Source: Bipolaris cookei
Taxonomy: Eukaryota > Ascomycota > Dothideomycetes > Pleosporales > Pleosporaceae
Direction of reading: 5' to 3'
NCBI GenBank assembly: GCA_002286855.1
Contig: NRSV01000127.1
Location: 2,846 to 42,135 of the forward strand
DNA length: 39,290 nucleotides
The notes beneath the pieces were generated by a model, which was given only the letters and a program-made list of their open reading frames with translations, searched no databases and was not told where the DNA came from. The position numbers were made by a program, and so were the translations under genes. How positions within the stretch are numbered: position 1 is the first letter of the stretch; each line of letters begins with the position of its first letter. Positions 30,530 to 39,290 of this stretch are shown piece after piece.

Positions 30530-32126
30530 CATTCCGCATAGTTTAGCTTAAGGTTAGAAATAAGGCGAAGTACATAATAGCTTGATGAACCATGAAGAGT
30601 TGGAAGGCGTGTCGGTAGTAGCTACCCAGGAGCCCCATGCGCAGAAGATTCAGGGTCGGCTGCTGACGACGCCCATGATCCACCACAAGTGAACCAAGAT
30701 GGTGCCATCGACATGGCGAGAAGGAATGTGGCCGATACGGAGCATACTGTGGATGAACAGAGAAGTGGAAGCGGAACAGGTACGGATCGAGTCGCTGGAA
30801 TTGGCAGCAGCCATCATCCAACTGTACGAGCGTCGGGTGTTAGTGGTGTCAGTATACGTACCAGAAGGGGACCCGTAGGCGTTGCGAGACGCATGCAACA
30901 AGATAGACAGAGTGATTACGGAGGCGAGACGAAGGGCCGGCACGGTGGTGGACATGGTGCTGGCCGGCGACTTCAATCAGCATGGCCAGCTGTGGGGAGG
31001 AGAGAATGTGATGCTGGTTAGACAGAGCGGGGCAGACCCGATCATCGATCTGATGACTGAACACGCGTTCAGCAGCCTGTTCTCGCGCGTCATTAAGACG
31101 TGGCAGTGCGGGAATACGAGACGAGAATCGACTTAGTGCTAGTGTCAAAAGAACCAGCAGACATAGTGCTAATATATACTGCCCAAAACACCAAGCACGG
31201 CTCTAACCACCGAATGATCGAGACAGTCTTCAAAAATTCCGTGCTAGTAGCGCAGCAGCAAGAGCGGCTTCTGCTTAAGAACGCACTATAGAAAGCAATT
31301 AACGACAGGATCTCTAGAAAACTCAGCGTAACTCCGCTAGCGTGCACGAAGCACCAGAGAATTAACAGACTAACAGCGGCGGTACTAGAGGCGGTACATG
31401 CACCGCAGGATCTAACACAGCTACGCTATATCTATACGCACTAGAGGAACTTAGCGAGAGCCGCGGGACGGATAGAAATAGTTAGGCTAGACCTAGAATA
31501 GACTGTAAAGAGAACATTTAAAGCAGTACTATGATGCTATTCAATAGTAGAACAGAAAGCACTAGGATAACTTCTTAGCATACAACGATAACATCTATAA
31601 CGCGGATAAGTACATAAATGTAGGCAACGAGGCGTTTAGGACAGTCCTAGTACTTCACAAAATAAACAGAACAACTATAAGCAAGTACAAAGAAAAAGCT
31701 AAGAAGCTGTTTAGCACCTTCTTCCCTTAGCTTCCAAGCAGCACTGACGGCGAGGGAGTCCGGCCACAGAAAGCACCTATAGAAATGCTAACTATTACAC
31801 TCGAGGAGATAGAAAGGTAGTTACACGCCGCTAAGTTATAGAAAGCACCAGGAGATAATAGAATACCTATGATAGTGTGGAAGCAGACTTAGCTAGTAGT
31901 AAAAGACTATATACTTACGCTATTCCAACAGTCGCTAGAGAAGGGAGCGCTGCCTGGCTAATAGAGACACGCTAGAATTATACTTCTTAAAAATCTAGGC
32001 AAGGAAGACTATACTATCGCAAAGTCATGAAGGCCAATATCACTACTAGCCACGCTAAGCAAAGTGCTAGAGTCTGTGGTGGCGGAGAGGATTTTGTGTA
32101 TAGTAGAGACCTACGGGCTTCTGCCC
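30530..32126 (+). pseudogene. LINE ORF2 (endonuclease plus N-terminal reverse transcriptase), broken
   Basis: The endonuclease part reads EVHNSLMNHEELEGVSVVA then QEPHA, WPIRSILWMNREVEAEQV, VSVYVPEGDP and LAGDFNQHGQLWGG (about 30968). A one-base shift near 31110 precedes IDLVLVSKEPADIV and HGSNHRMIETVF. The 31140-31730 stretch is full of stops. The RT N-terminus is readable with stops replacing Gln or Trp: LEEIER-stop-LHAAKL-stop-KAPG, LPG-stop-stop-RHARIILL and AKS-stop-RPISLLATLSKVLE. TGG to TAG/TGA and CAA/CAG to TAA/TAG both occur, so both strands have suffered C-to-T change. Confidence 0.75.
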
Positions 32127-34141
32127 ACTGCCGTGCCGGATGGTGCAACGATCGGGACTGCGCCACGACCCCTCCGCCCCACCAACCACCATCACCAAAA
32201 TCAAGCCGTAGAGCCGCACCAAATAGCTGTTACTAAGAAATTGTTGATGAAGCTGCTGAGCCATTGAGTGTTTGCTCACCACCATCACGGCCATCACTAA
32301 TTTCTTATACAGGCTTTGTACGAGCTTTGAAGCTTCTTTTCTTACCCTTTTAGGAAGTTTTGAGTGCTTTTTTTAGTCGTTTTACAGCTCTACAGGCAGC
32401 TTGGCGAGCAGCTCGCTCAGCAGCTTCATCAGCTTTCTGTTTCGACCGTAGTAGCCTCGCCTCTGCTCGCGTGCGACGCCGTGTATCAAGCTCTTGAGCT
32501 TTAAGCAGCTTTGCATCACCCAGAACTTTGATTTCGATAGCCTTTTGATGTTATAGTATCTCACGATCACGCTGTTTCTGCTCGTAGAGACTGCTCGCTT
32601 CTTGCAGCTTCCGCGGCGACCAGAAATTAGCTCCACCATGGTAATCTTCCGGCAGCTCAAGCGCACCAGGCTGTGAGCGCTGCTTCCGCTGGTGCCCACC
32701 AACAAGAGCTTCTCGTAACTTTCTGTTTTCTTGCTGAACGATCGTTGAGTAGATGGTAAGCTTTATAATCGTCCGGTTAAGTTGTGAGATCTTTCTACTC
32801 TCTTTTTGGTTAACTACGCGATTAACAAGATCCTGGATCTTTCTCAAATCAGAAGCGCTAAGCACGGGTGAATCCCTATCACTCTAGTGAGCCATTAGCT
32901 TGAACTTCTGGAGTATTACTTCTGGATTGAACGGCGATATACCGGTAGCTTCAAAGGCCTGGAGGCTTGTCAATTCCTTGAATGAGGCGCGCCAGGTGTT
33001 CCAGAACAGTGGGAAGAAATGGGACTTGGTGATAGGCAGCAGCCCTTGGCAGCTATCTATAAAGCTTGATAGCTCGTTCGAATAGGCAGTGGAGAGCGGC
33101 TTGAACAGCCCAACGACGAGCGGCTGCAGCGTATAAGTCGCATGAGGTGGGCATATCACGATCAAGATCTTCTTCTGATCATAATAGTCAATGAACTCCA
33201 TCGTGCAATGAGAGTGATGCCCATCCATGAATAGTAATCGGTAAGACAATCAAGCATTAGGCTTAGTAGCACGACCAAACACCCCTTTAAGCCATTGGAG
33301 CCCGATATTATCGTTCGAACAGTCAGTGGCTGATGTGGCGATTTGTGCGGAGTAGATCTCTGGATCAAAGTCTTGCAACCATGAGTTTTGGATCGATCGA
33401 GATTGGCTTGAGTAGATGATGCTCAGATCTAGATGAGATCCATCAGCACAGATACAAGCTATTAGCGTAATCCACTCTCGATTGCTATCTTGGATTATAG
33501 TATTTCTTGATTCAGATTGAAGAGAAGCTTTAGAAAAGACCCTCGTTGAGCACGATTGGACTCCAATCATGAAGCCTTTCTTATCCATATTGTATATATA
33601 GCGCCGCTCGATCTCATATTGGGCGGTTTTTTGGCGCAGAAGCTTAAAATATAGAAGATGTTTCTGTTCTGAATCAGCTCGGTGGCGATCGCAATCTACT
33701 GGCGCGGCTATTTTGCCTGGAGAAGATCTGGATAGCGTTGAACAAAGCGATTAACCCAGTGATGACCAATCTCTTTCTGCGCGGTCTCTGAAGTAGATCT
33801 CTAAACAAGATTTTGATTGGGTGGAGTGACACGTATAGTAAGCTGATCTATATACTCTATAAGATCTTTCTCTTGTTGTGGGTGGAGAGCTTGCTGGTTC
33901 TGATTCGGATAGCGCGTGAAGTAGATAGACCTTGATACCGCTGCGCGAGCGTTACGCGGTTAACATCAACCCTTCCAGTGATCTGCGCATATAAAATCTT
34001 TCTTCTAGGCTCTAAAGCAGTGATAGCTGTAAGCGCAGTATCGATAGGCTCCATTTAGGCTGGTTGCGGTATGATCAGGTGGGTGGTGTTGATGGTGGTT
34101 GGTGGGGCGGAGCGATCGTTGCGCCGTCCGGCACGGTACGT
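32127..34141 (-). mobile_element. Full-length but dead pogo-like transposon (family P6)
   Basis: Terminal inverted repeats: the left end has CCGTGCCGGATGGTGCAACG then ATCG, and the reverse-complemented right end has CCGTGCCGGACGGCGCAACG then ATCG. Both continue with CTCCGCCCCACCAACCACCA; the left copy has 19 extra bases inserted between the two blocks. Length is about 2015 bp, with a minus-strand transposase gene between them. The left end abuts the truncated RT of the LINE. The exact first bases and target duplication are unclear. Confidence 0.82.
32232..34054 (-). pseudogene. Family P6 transposase with multiple stops and a lost catalytic residue
   Basis: It starts MEPIDTALTAITALEPRRK (34054) with a psq-like N-terminus and is disrupted around 33600-33856. 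It resumes as YNMDKKGFMIGVQS and NREWITLIACICADGS, then after an in-frame TGA as LLFMDGHHSH and YTLQPLVVGLF. The third catalytic Asp is Val in the last motif. Further in-frame stops follow (after LMAH and REIL), then a Lys/Arg-rich tail with TS-stop-KGKK and KPV-stop-EI. In the related remnant at 281-1550 the first of these reads TSQKGK, so that stop is CAA to TAA. Non-functional. Confidence 0.82.
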
Positions 34142-34403
34142 ACTAGACACGGAGCTCCTCGAACAGTTCCAAGTGGCAAAAGAGATTAAAGGTACAGACA
34201 TGAAGGAGTGGGCTCCGTTACAACCAACTCACTAAAACAAAAACTTGTTCTCTGCTCCCCTCATCAAGGGCAGCATTGGCAGAAATCGATGGACTTGAAG
34301 AGGGAGGGGAAGAAGTCAAGGGTACGAAGGCAGGGGTGTTAAGGGGAAGATCTCCATATTTGCCCTGTATCTAAAGGCGACTCTCGAGTGTTCATAGACC
34401 CTT
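34142..34403. other. Short unassigned sequence between transposons
   Basis: A plus-strand frame reads VLDTELLEQFQVAKEIKGTD then MKEWAPLQPTH for about 33 codons before a stop. It is not recognised as RT or transposase. Otherwise the stretch is purine-rich with no repeat or gene. Confidence 0.3.
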
Positions 34404-36278
34404 ACGTGGCTTAGGTAGCACTATAAATTGATTTATTTGTTTACTTGTTTAGCTGTAGTTTACCTATCGCGAGAGTTTTTGCGGTTGCAGCAGCGCGATC
34501 TTCTGCTTTTTAAGCCCGCCCAGCAGCCAGTTGTGCAGCCTTCGCAGCACACTCCTGCTGCCGTACCACTTTTACCATTTCGCTAGCTTCCCGAGGCTCC
34601 GCAGCTATTTGTTCTTTGTGCGCGGCAGCTGCAGCACGTTCCTCTATCTTCTGTTTTCTTGGAGGGTTTTTTTTCCATGTTTTTGCTGATTTTTCCAGCG
34701 CCTCGTGGGCTCTGGCCTCCCTCATTGATCGAGGGCTCCACATCAATGCAGTACTGTGGTACTCTTGGTGCTGCTGCAGATCCAGAAGCTTATTATGAGA
34801 TTTGCGGCTCTTTCTGGTGGTAACCTCGTCTCTGATCTGCAACGAAGGAGAGGCTTGTTTGAGCTGTTTGGCTTCATTTTTAATGTATCCGGCACAACAG
34901 CATCAAGTAATTTTGGCAGATACCTCTAGCTATTTCAGTCACCTGCCTCTATCATTTCTGTATATATATAGGCTCGTGGTGGTGGTGTTTTGAAGTGTTT
35001 TAGTACGACGTCAGGGTTGCGCGGATTAATCCCAATAGCCCAAAAAATGCTCAATATATTATCAGCTATAAAGGCAAATGAATATGCCGCCCAAAATATG
35101 GGTAGGAAGTTATTCTTCTCCATATGGAGTAATCCTTGATCGCTCTGCAATAGATTGATCAGCTCAATGCTGTACACGGTTACCAGAGGTGAGTATACCG
35201 CAATGTCGAGTGGCTAGAGGCTACAAGTAGCGTGAGGTGGAAATACTGCGAGTATTATTCGGTGGGTATGGCAGTAGTCTATGAAGGAAGGCGTCAGGTA
35301 ATTACTATGCCCATCGACGAGAAGCATCCAGTAGTCCTGTTTTGCTTTCTCCTTCATTCTCCAATCGAATACCTATTCAACCCAGGCCAGCGCGAGCTTG
35401 TTGTTCGTTCATCCGGATAAACTTATACAGCAAAAAACTTGGTGTTTTCCCACCTCCAGGTTCCGCAGCCATTCACTGTGAAGACCGTCTGCGCCCTCAT
35501 AGATTATCGTAGGATCTACCGAGCTCCCATCAGCGCAAATACAACCAATAATCGTTATCCAGTCCCTAATACTGTCTTGGAGAGCTTCTCTGACTTTCTT
35601 ATTATCCCAGAGCTTCTTCAAAAAGATACTTTTTAATCGTAAAATACGGCCAAGAAGGCCTTCTTATCCATATTGTAGACATTATAGGGCGCAACGTCAT
35701 ACTAATCAAGCTTGGCATAGAGGAGATCGAAATAGGATTGGTAGTTGGCTGGACAGTCAGCCAGATGACGTTCGTGGTCGATGCGGGTGGCTGTTTTGAT
35801 GGATATTTTGTCCCTGTGACGCTTCAAAATCGAGTAACCCAGCTGTGGGAGGGCTTTCATTCTGCGAATACTAACACATAATATTTTAATATCGATCGAG
35901 AAGGTAGTAGGCAGCGCTCTGATAGTTCTTCTATATATTTTACCAGCTCAGATTCTTGTGGTGGAAATAGTAATTGACGTTTTTTGCAGCTGCCGTTCGC
36001 GACTAAGTTTTATTTTAGTGCCGGCACGTTAATGTGGAAAGCTCAACACCAAGCTTTTTTTCAGCTACGCATTACGAAAATTGACCTTCTACACCTTGTG
36101 AATCGACTGCCGCAATCGCTGTTGATAGAGCTGTCATGGTGGTGGAGATATCACGTGTTGAAAATGATGGGTGGATATTTTGGTGGGGCAGATGGTGTTG
36201 CATTGGCTGAACTGTTGCACGCACTGACCAGCTACAGTACAGCAGCCGTTAGGCACGAGTAGTTACCTTAGCCAGCGC
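34404..36278 (-). mobile_element. Decayed pogo-like transposon (family P7), boundaries approximate
   Basis: The coding remnant spans most of the interval. Candidate ends are ACGTGGCTTAGGTA at 34404 and, reverse-complemented, AGCGCTGGCTAAGGTA at about 36278. These are weakly inverted and flanked by TA on the left element's outer side and by the TA shared with the next element. The size of about 1.87 kb fits an autonomous pogo-like element. The terminal repeats are too diverged for certainty. Confidence 0.55.
34441..36137 (-). pseudogene. Family P7 transposase, several stops and frameshifts
   Basis: From 36137 (MTALSTAIAAVDSQG) the N-terminal third is shifted and broken. One then reads YNVYNMDKKAFLAV, KVREALQDSIRDWITIIGCI, and SG-stop-TNNKLALAW (Trp to stop). 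Next come MLLVDGHSNYLTPSF, CSL-stop-PLDIAVYSPL (Gln to stop in the catalytic LQPLD motif), and the PF-like tail region FWAIGINPRNPDVVLKHF. The Ala/Lys/Glu-rich C-terminus has GRA-stop-KAEDRAAATAK and ends at TAA 34441. The stops are again CAA/CAG or TGG derived. There is no zinc knuckle here; the tail is basic, as in P1 and P6. Confidence 0.75.
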
Positions 36279-36280
36279 TA

Positions 36281-37404
36281 ACGTGGGTGCATAGCGAGTG
36301 GGACAGCTAAGCGAGTGGTCTGCCCTAACAAACTCTCAGAGCTTTTATATGTAATTATTCAACACCACAACCTCATACAATAGCTAAAAGTAGATGTAAT
36401 TAATCACTAGTCTCTACTGTATATTTCTTACACGTGCGTGAATTGTGCCCTGTCTCGCCGCATTGCTTGCAGTGCCTTCTATACTGCTTGCCTGCACCTG
36501 TTCGGGCCCTACCTTCACGCGTTTCCCCGTCTGCCTCTGCTCGAACATCTAGTTCGGCCATCAAATCCTCTGCCTTTTCCTTTGAAATGTCTCCGCCCTC
36601 TTGGATCCGCTTCCGCTTCTGCAATTTACCAGGACGCCTCGTGATTCTTTGCTTTGAAGATAAGGTAGGGCGCAGTCGCCCAGCCCATCGCGTTGATTGC
36701 AGCGATGAGAGTTACCCACTCACGGTCTCCTTGTTGCACTCCAATAGGCCTAGTCCGTCTCTCTGAAGCAGTAACTACTTTCACGCAGTTTCCGACACCC
36801 ATAGTAAATCCAGTCTCGTCAAAGTTGTAGGTATCTTCATCCTAGATGCTATACTTGCTTTGATATTGCGTACAAGGTCGAACCAGGGCCCAATAACATC
36901 TGGATCACTACATAAGACTCTCTGGGGATCGCGCTGCCTTGTCATTCGCGACTTGAGCTCAGGTTCGCGTTTGACGAAGTTTGAAGCCCATCGTGGGCCA
37001 ACGGGCTTTGCATCACGCGCAGCGCGTAGTTGATTAGCCATATCTTCAACGCAACGAAGGGTTGGAGCAAACCCTTGCGCATCAAGCTTCCTAATTTAGT
37101 ATACAAGCGCCCTCTCTTCTGTCTTCCCAAGATTTGATGATGTGGGGTGGGTGTCGCGTGTTAATTTCTTCCCGTCGCGCCGGCGGAAGAGGGTTGGTTG
37201 TGAGACTTTGTAGACAGTAGCAGCATGTCGTACGCTTAGTTCCAGGGGCGCTTTGATTGCTTGGAGGGCTAGCTTAATCCTTTCTTCTTTTAGGAGTAAT
37301 TTAAGGTTATCTGGTTGGGCTATTGAGGTTTGAAGGTTTAAGAGCCTAACAGCTTGTTGGGGTGGACTACTTGCTTAGCTGTCCTACTCGCTATGCACTC
37401 ACGT
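36281..37404 (-). mobile_element. Internally deleted pogo-like transposon (family P8) with TIRs and TA duplication
   Basis: It is flanked by TA on both sides (36279-36280 and 37405-37406). The left end is ACGTGGGTGCATAGCGAGTG and the right end, reverse-complemented, is ACGTGAGTGCATAGCGAGTA. The repeats continue about 50 bp (GGACAGCTAAGC and on), with differences that are almost all transitions. Length is 1124 bp. The central catalytic portion of the transposase is missing, so the element is non-autonomous. Confidence 0.88.
36400..37323 (-). pseudogene. Deleted family P8 transposase (HTH domains and zinc knuckle kept, DDE core lost)
   Basis: The N-terminus reads AQPDNLKLLLKEERIKLALQ with the expected ATG changed to ATA (37321-37323). 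It contains a psq HTH (AATVYKVSQPTLFRRRDGKK), a stop where Gln is expected (LVY-stop-IRKLDAQGF), and a CENP-B-like HTH (GPRWASNFVKREPELKSR). After a frameshift come VGNCVKVVTASE, REWVTLIAAINAMG and PYLIFKAKNHEASW. There the DDE core is deleted and the sequence jumps to KLQKRKRIQEGGDISKEKAE and the knuckle CKQCGETGHNSRTC, ending at 36400. The joint changes frame. Confidence 0.8.
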
Positions 37405-37537
37405 TATAAGAACTAGTGTCTAATCTTAGTGTCGCACGAGTAGGTGTGGTGAGTTGATGTGTATTGTTTTCTGCTGTGTTTCACCACCGAGCGGGCCACT
37501 TCCCCGTGCCATCCTACCTTCACAACCATAACGCGTA

Positions 37538-38263
37538 ATGTCTCAACAACCACAACTCCAGAAAAGCTATACTGAAGCTGGTATACAAACTGCAGTCTCT
37601 GAGCTTACTAGAAACCAAATTCAAAGTGTCCGACACACTGCTCAACTTTGTAGTATCCCACGTACAACAATCCAGCGACGACGCGACGGAAAGCACTATC
37701 GATGCGACTGTGAGCCCAACTGTAAGCGCCTAACAAAACTAAAAGAAGATACTATTACTCAACGTGTAATAGTTGAGGCTGAGCGAGGACTACCATGTGG
37801 GAGAGACGACGTGCGAGATATGGCCAACAGACTACTCCGAAAGCGTGGTGGAGAGAAGGTTGGCAAGTACTGGGTTGATAGGTTTGTCCAGCGCAATCCT
37901 AAGTTGCGTACGCGCCGGAGCCGTCCATATGATCGCCAGCGAGCTTTTTGCGAGGAACCAGCGCTTATTAAGAACTGGTTCGAGCTAGTTCAGAATACGA
38001 AGGCCAAGTATGGTATCGTGGACGAAGATACTTACAGCTTTGATGAAACTGGCTTCATTATGGGCAAGATTTTATCACAATCAGTTATCACAGGCTCAAA
38101 CAAACCGGGGAAATCAAAGAAGATTCAGCCAGGCAATCGTGAGTGGGTTACGCTGATACAAGGCGTTGGCGCAACAGAGAAGCGTATTCCAGCCTTTCTC
38201 ATCTTTGCAGGTAACAAAGCGAAAAACTTGCAAACGGCGCTACGTACAGGCAGAGGGGGGTAG
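37538..38263 (+). CDS. Intact 241-residue truncated transposase (DNA-binding part) of copy C
   Basis: Uninterrupted ATG-to-stop frame. It contains a psq-like HTH (AQLCSIPRTTIQRRRDGK), a CENP-B/Tc5-type HTH (GKYWVDRFVQRNPKLRTRRS), the first catalytic motif YSFDETGFIMGK, and NREWVTLIQGVGAT up to FLIFAG. There the deletion joins it out of frame to the C-terminal region (NKAKNLQTALRTGRGG, stop). In contrast to full-length copy B, none of the codons here has become a stop. By analogy with truncated transposases of other families, such a protein could bind TIRs without catalysis. That is inference, and expression is unknown. Confidence 0.6.
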   Translation: MSQQPQLQKSYTEAGIQTAVSELTRNQIQSVRHTAQLCSIPRTTIQRRRDGKHYRCDCEPNCKRLTKLKEDTITQRVIVEAERGLPCGRDDVRDMANRLLRKRGGEKVGKYWVDRFVQRNPKLRTRRSRPYDRQRAFCEEPALIKNWFELVQNTKAKYGIVDEDTYSFDETGFIMGKILSQSVITGSNKPGKSKKIQPGNREWVTLIQGVGATEKRIPAFLIFAGNKAKNLQTALRTGRGG

Positions 38264-38402
38264 CTGTAATGATGATGCAACGCCTGCGAAGAGGGTACGC
38301 AGTGAACGGCGCTGCAGACGTTGTAGCCAAATTGGACACAACTCTCGCACCTACCAAGTAGAATTAGATGATACAGAAGATAGCGACGCGTCTAAAGAAT
38401 AA
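38216..38402 (+). pseudogene. C-terminal transposase fragment of copy C after the internal deletion
   Basis: In the other frame one reads VTKRKTCKRRYVQAEGGSC, then KRVRSERRCRRCSQIGHNSR and the end DASKE at TAA 38400-38402. This equals the end of copies A and B. The last Cys of the knuckle is Tyr here (SRTYQ), so zinc binding is probably lost. The deletion removes roughly 800 bp relative to copy B, from just after LIFAG to just before VTKRKT. Confidence 0.8.
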
Positions 38403-38504
38403 TATCTTATTCTATCTAATAAGAAAAATCATGGTGGTGTTGCGTAATATTATTGTGAAGGTGGGATGGCGCGGGGAAGTGGCCCGCTCGGTGGTGAAAC
38501 ACGT

Positions 38505-38790
38505 TATCTACCATCTTCATTTATTATTATTCCATTATAGTCCTGTATCAGCCGTTGGCTATGTAGGACTTTGGCCAAAGGCCGTTCTATCTAACTAGTT
38601 ACAATTTGGTACGTTGTGCTGTATTGCGTGACTATGGTGCTTCGGCCTTTGTCTAGTTAAGCTAGTACTAGCTTTCTAGACGCCTGGTGCTAAAGAGCAG
38701 TTTGGTAACAGGGAGAGATGTAGGGCAGCTAGGCTGCCTTCCAGCGAGCTCTCTTAGGGGAAAGGAAAAATTTTCAGCTTGTTTAGTTTT
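38505..38790. other. Unassigned sequence between the last transposon and the tandem repeats
   Basis: About 285 bp, AT-rich, with no supported coding frame. A short near-inverted pair (TTGGCCAAAGGCC, about 38571-38583) is present. Nothing else is recognised. Confidence 0.4.
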
Positions 38791-38792
38791 AT

Positions 38793-38882
38793 AGAGTAAC
38801 TCTCTCTAGTTTTAATGAGTAGCTCTCTCGTTCACTTTTAGTGAGTCTTCCTCTCAAGTTTTAATGAGTAACTCTCTCGTTC
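38793..38882. repeat. Short tandem repeat, unit about 35 bp (TTTTAATGAGTARCTCTCTC)
   Basis: The unit AGTTTTAATGAGTAACTCTC with CTCGTTC occurs two and a half to three times, with a variant copy CACTTTTAGTGAGTCTTCCT in the middle. It directly precedes the hairpin minisatellite and may be part of the same larger satellite. Confidence 0.65.
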
Positions 38883-38886
38883 TGCT

Positions 38887-39290
38887 GGGGTGCTATTATA
38901 GCGGGCGGAGGCTACCTTAGCGTTTGGATGTTTGTGCTAGAATAGTAGGAAAGAACTATTCTAGCGTTTGGTATGGTGCCTAGCGGGCGAGGGCTTTGGC
39001 GTTTCGATGGGGTGCTATTATAGCAGGCAAGGGCTACCTTAGCGTTTGGATATTTGCTAGTACAGTTCACGACTACTGTTCTAGCGTTTTGGTGTGGTGC
39101 CACAGCGAGCAGGGCTGTCTTGGCGTTTGGATTTGTGCTATTACAGAACAACAAAACTGTTATAGCGTTTGGTATGGTGCCTAGCGGGCGAGGGCTTTCG
39201 GCGTTCGAATGGGGTGCTATTATAGCAAGCGGAGGCTACCTTAGCGTTTGGATATTTGTGCTAGTACAGGATACAACTACTGTTCTAGCG
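38887..39290. repeat. Higher-order minisatellite with hairpin-forming units, continuing past the window edge
   Basis: Blocks GGGGTGCTATTATAGC (38887, 39009, 39211), CTACCTTAGCGTTTGGAT, and GGTATGGTGCCTAGCGGGCG (38970, 39171) recur. The same order returns after about 201-202 bp, so a higher-order unit of about 200 bp contains sub-repeats of about 60-80 bp. Each sub-repeat carries an inverted repeat; the best is GCTAGAATAGT (38936-38946), an 8-nt loop, then ACTATTCTAGC (38955-38965), an 11-bp perfect stem. Weaker versions lie at 39056-39085, 39137-39166 and 39260-39289. There is no coding frame of interest. Confidence 0.8.

Larger units (their letters stand above)
29269..32126 (+). mobile_element. 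Tad-like non-LTR retrotransposon (LINE), 3'-truncated and decayed
   Basis: Two successive reading frames on the plus strand show the Tad-clade order: a gag-like ORF1 with CCHC knuckles, then ORF2 with an apurinic-endonuclease-type domain followed by the start of a reverse transcriptase. The RT region stops abruptly at about 32126 (after ETYGLLPT), where the terminal repeat of a DNA transposon begins, so the palm motif and 3' UTR are missing. No continuation was found on the far side of that transposon. Confidence 0.8.
37474..38504 (+). mobile_element. Internally deleted pogo-like transposon, family P3 copy C, with strong TIRs
   Basis: Left GTGTTTCACCACCGAGCGGG (37476) and the right end, reverse-complemented, are identical for 31 bases and match at 48 of the first 50. 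The right terminus ends ACGT followed by TA (38505-38506); the left outer two bases are CT instead of AC and no TA remains there. Length is about 1031 bp. The sequence outside the deletion closely matches copy B (22228-24054) and copy A (1-275). TIR conservation makes it a good substrate for a transposase supplied elsewhere. Confidence 0.9.

Noticed and set aside
38887..39290. CRISPR-like array at the right edge
   Set aside because: The repeats are of unequal spacing with diverged units and no constant repeat/unique spacer pattern, and the DNA is eukaryotic.

Overview
The window is nuclear DNA from a filamentous ascomycete. The evidence is short introns (about 47-104 nt) with GTAAGT/GTACGT-type donors, a HET-domain gene, pogo/Fot1-like and Tad-like transposons, and transposon reading frames broken mainly by C-to-T-type stop codons. 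Gene content and RIP-like decay would fit a Dothideomycete (Pleosporales), but that placement is inference.

Layout. (1) 1-3460: nested and abutting pogo-like DNA transposon remnants. (2) 3810-12824: a compact housekeeping block. It holds a long OB-fold protein resembling telomere-end binding proteins (+), a spliced nucleoside diphosphate kinase (-), and a divergently transcribed spliced glucosidase II alpha subunit (+). (3) 13568-22171: a divergent pair of related protein kinase genes. The left one (-) is a kinase with a conserved N-terminal module. The right one (+) carries the same module and kinase domain, and its reading frame continues through three phase-consistent introns into a HET domain, predicting a kinase-HET fusion of about 1292 residues. 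(4) 22228-39290: a transposon-dominated region. It contains a full-length pogo-like element, several internally deleted derivatives, an LTR-like fragment, a Tad-like LINE, and a single host-type gene (a multi-exon polytopic membrane protein, 26958 to about 28693, -). The window ends in a hairpin-containing tandem repeat.

How the parts relate. NDK (nucleotide balance) and glucosidase II alpha (ER N-glycan trimming) share a short intergenic promoter region. The kinase pair and HET module look like a self/non-self recognition or regulated cell-death locus, placed directly against the transposon-rich block. One transposon family occurs three times: a partial copy at the left edge, a full-length copy with two in-frame stops at 22.2-24.1 kb, and an internally deleted copy at 37.5-38.5 kb. 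The deleted copy still has a continuous 241-codon frame covering the DNA-binding domains.

The most interesting items are the kinase-HET fusion, the parallel internal deletions at equivalent positions in two transposon families, the shared ACGT termini with TA targets across families, the CCHC zinc knuckles at the C-termini of the transposases, and the hairpin minisatellite at the right edge. Splice structures are read by eye and are not backed by transcript data.
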